A stretch of 15,728 bases of DNA, from assembly GCA_050729835.1 (NCBI GenBank), contig JBOHLS010000041.1, positions 1-15,728 of the forward strand, in the 5' to 3' direction. Below are positions 15,603-15,728 of this stretch, one piece after another. The position numbers and the translations under genes were made by a program. Under the pieces are notes generated by a model. It did not search any database, was not told the origin of the DNA, and was given only the letters and a program-made list of their open reading frames with translations. The stretch is from REEB95 sp050729835. GTDB taxonomy: Bacteria; Pseudomonadota; Alphaproteobacteria; ATCC43930; CGMCC-115725. The stretch's first letter is position 1; each line of letters begins with the position of its first letter.

Positions 15603-15728
15603 ATGTCGAAAGCAAAATTTGAGCGCACGAAGCCGCATTGCAATGTGGGGACGATCGGGCATGTTGATCACGGGAAGACGTCGCTGACGGCGGCGATCAC
15701 GAAGGTGTTGGCGGAGACGGGCGGGGCG
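15603..15728 (+). CDS. tuf: Elongation factor Tu, N-terminal part (3' truncated by window)
   Basis: The first 42 codons of a second EF-Tu gene. It begins MSKAKFERTKPHCNVGTIGHVDHGKTSLTAAITK, with the P-loop GHVDHGKT at residues 19-26. CGGAG (15589-15593) lies 9 bases upstream. It is the last visible gene of the rpsL–rpsG–fusA–tuf operon. Codon choice differs sharply from every other gene here: all six Thr are ACG, four of five Gly are GGG and no Ala is GCC. The end of the first tuf gene at 1-127 uses GCC and GGC instead. With only the end of one copy and the start of the other visible, the two cannot be compared directly. Confidence 0.97.
   Translation, partial: MSKAKFERTKPHCNVGTIGHVDHGKTSLTAAITKVLAETGGA

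Overview
This 15.7 kb window is a core-genome block from a GC-rich bacterium, most likely an alphaproteobacterium. Evidence for that group: the gene order tuf–tRNA-Trp–secE–nusG–rplKAJL–rpoBC–rpsL–rpsG–fusA–tuf, the Pro-His-Cys-Asn start of EF-Tu, the 65-residue SecE, and the alphaproteobacterial style of RpoB and RpoC. A Rhodospirillales-like lineage is a guess. All genes are on the + strand. I see no mobile element, CRISPR array, toxin, defence gene or other accessory system.

Layout: the 3' end of one tuf gene (1-127); tRNA-Trp (199-274); secE and nusG (363-1095); rplK and rplA (1117-2253); a 280-base structured spacer that is probably the L10 autoregulatory leader; rplJ and rplL (2534-3492); a 246-base spacer with a good promoter candidate and several hairpins; rpoB and rpoC (3739-12282); a strong intrinsic terminator (12302-12331); a promoter and about 180-base leader; rpsL, rpsG and fusA (12614-15562); and the 5' end of a second tuf gene (15603 onward).

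The genes supply the ribosomal stalk and its base (L11, L1, L10, L7/L12), the two large RNA polymerase subunits, a transcription elongation factor, a translocon subunit, two 30S proteins and the elongation factors EF-G and EF-Tu. Transcription and translation machinery is thus co-expressed, with the rpoC terminator separating the beta-type operon from the str-type operon.

Most of the window is ordinary. The best non-routine signal is a roughly 50-residue insertion in RpoC (about residues 527-578), just after the catalytic barrel, whose first half resembles the segment that follows it at a fixed offset of 52 residues, as if by internal tandem duplication. Secondary points are the contrasting codon usage of the two tuf fragments, the structured leaders before rplJ, rpoB and rpsL, and the lack of room for an E. 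coli-type S7 repression site between rpsL and rpsG. No undescribed multi-gene system was found.
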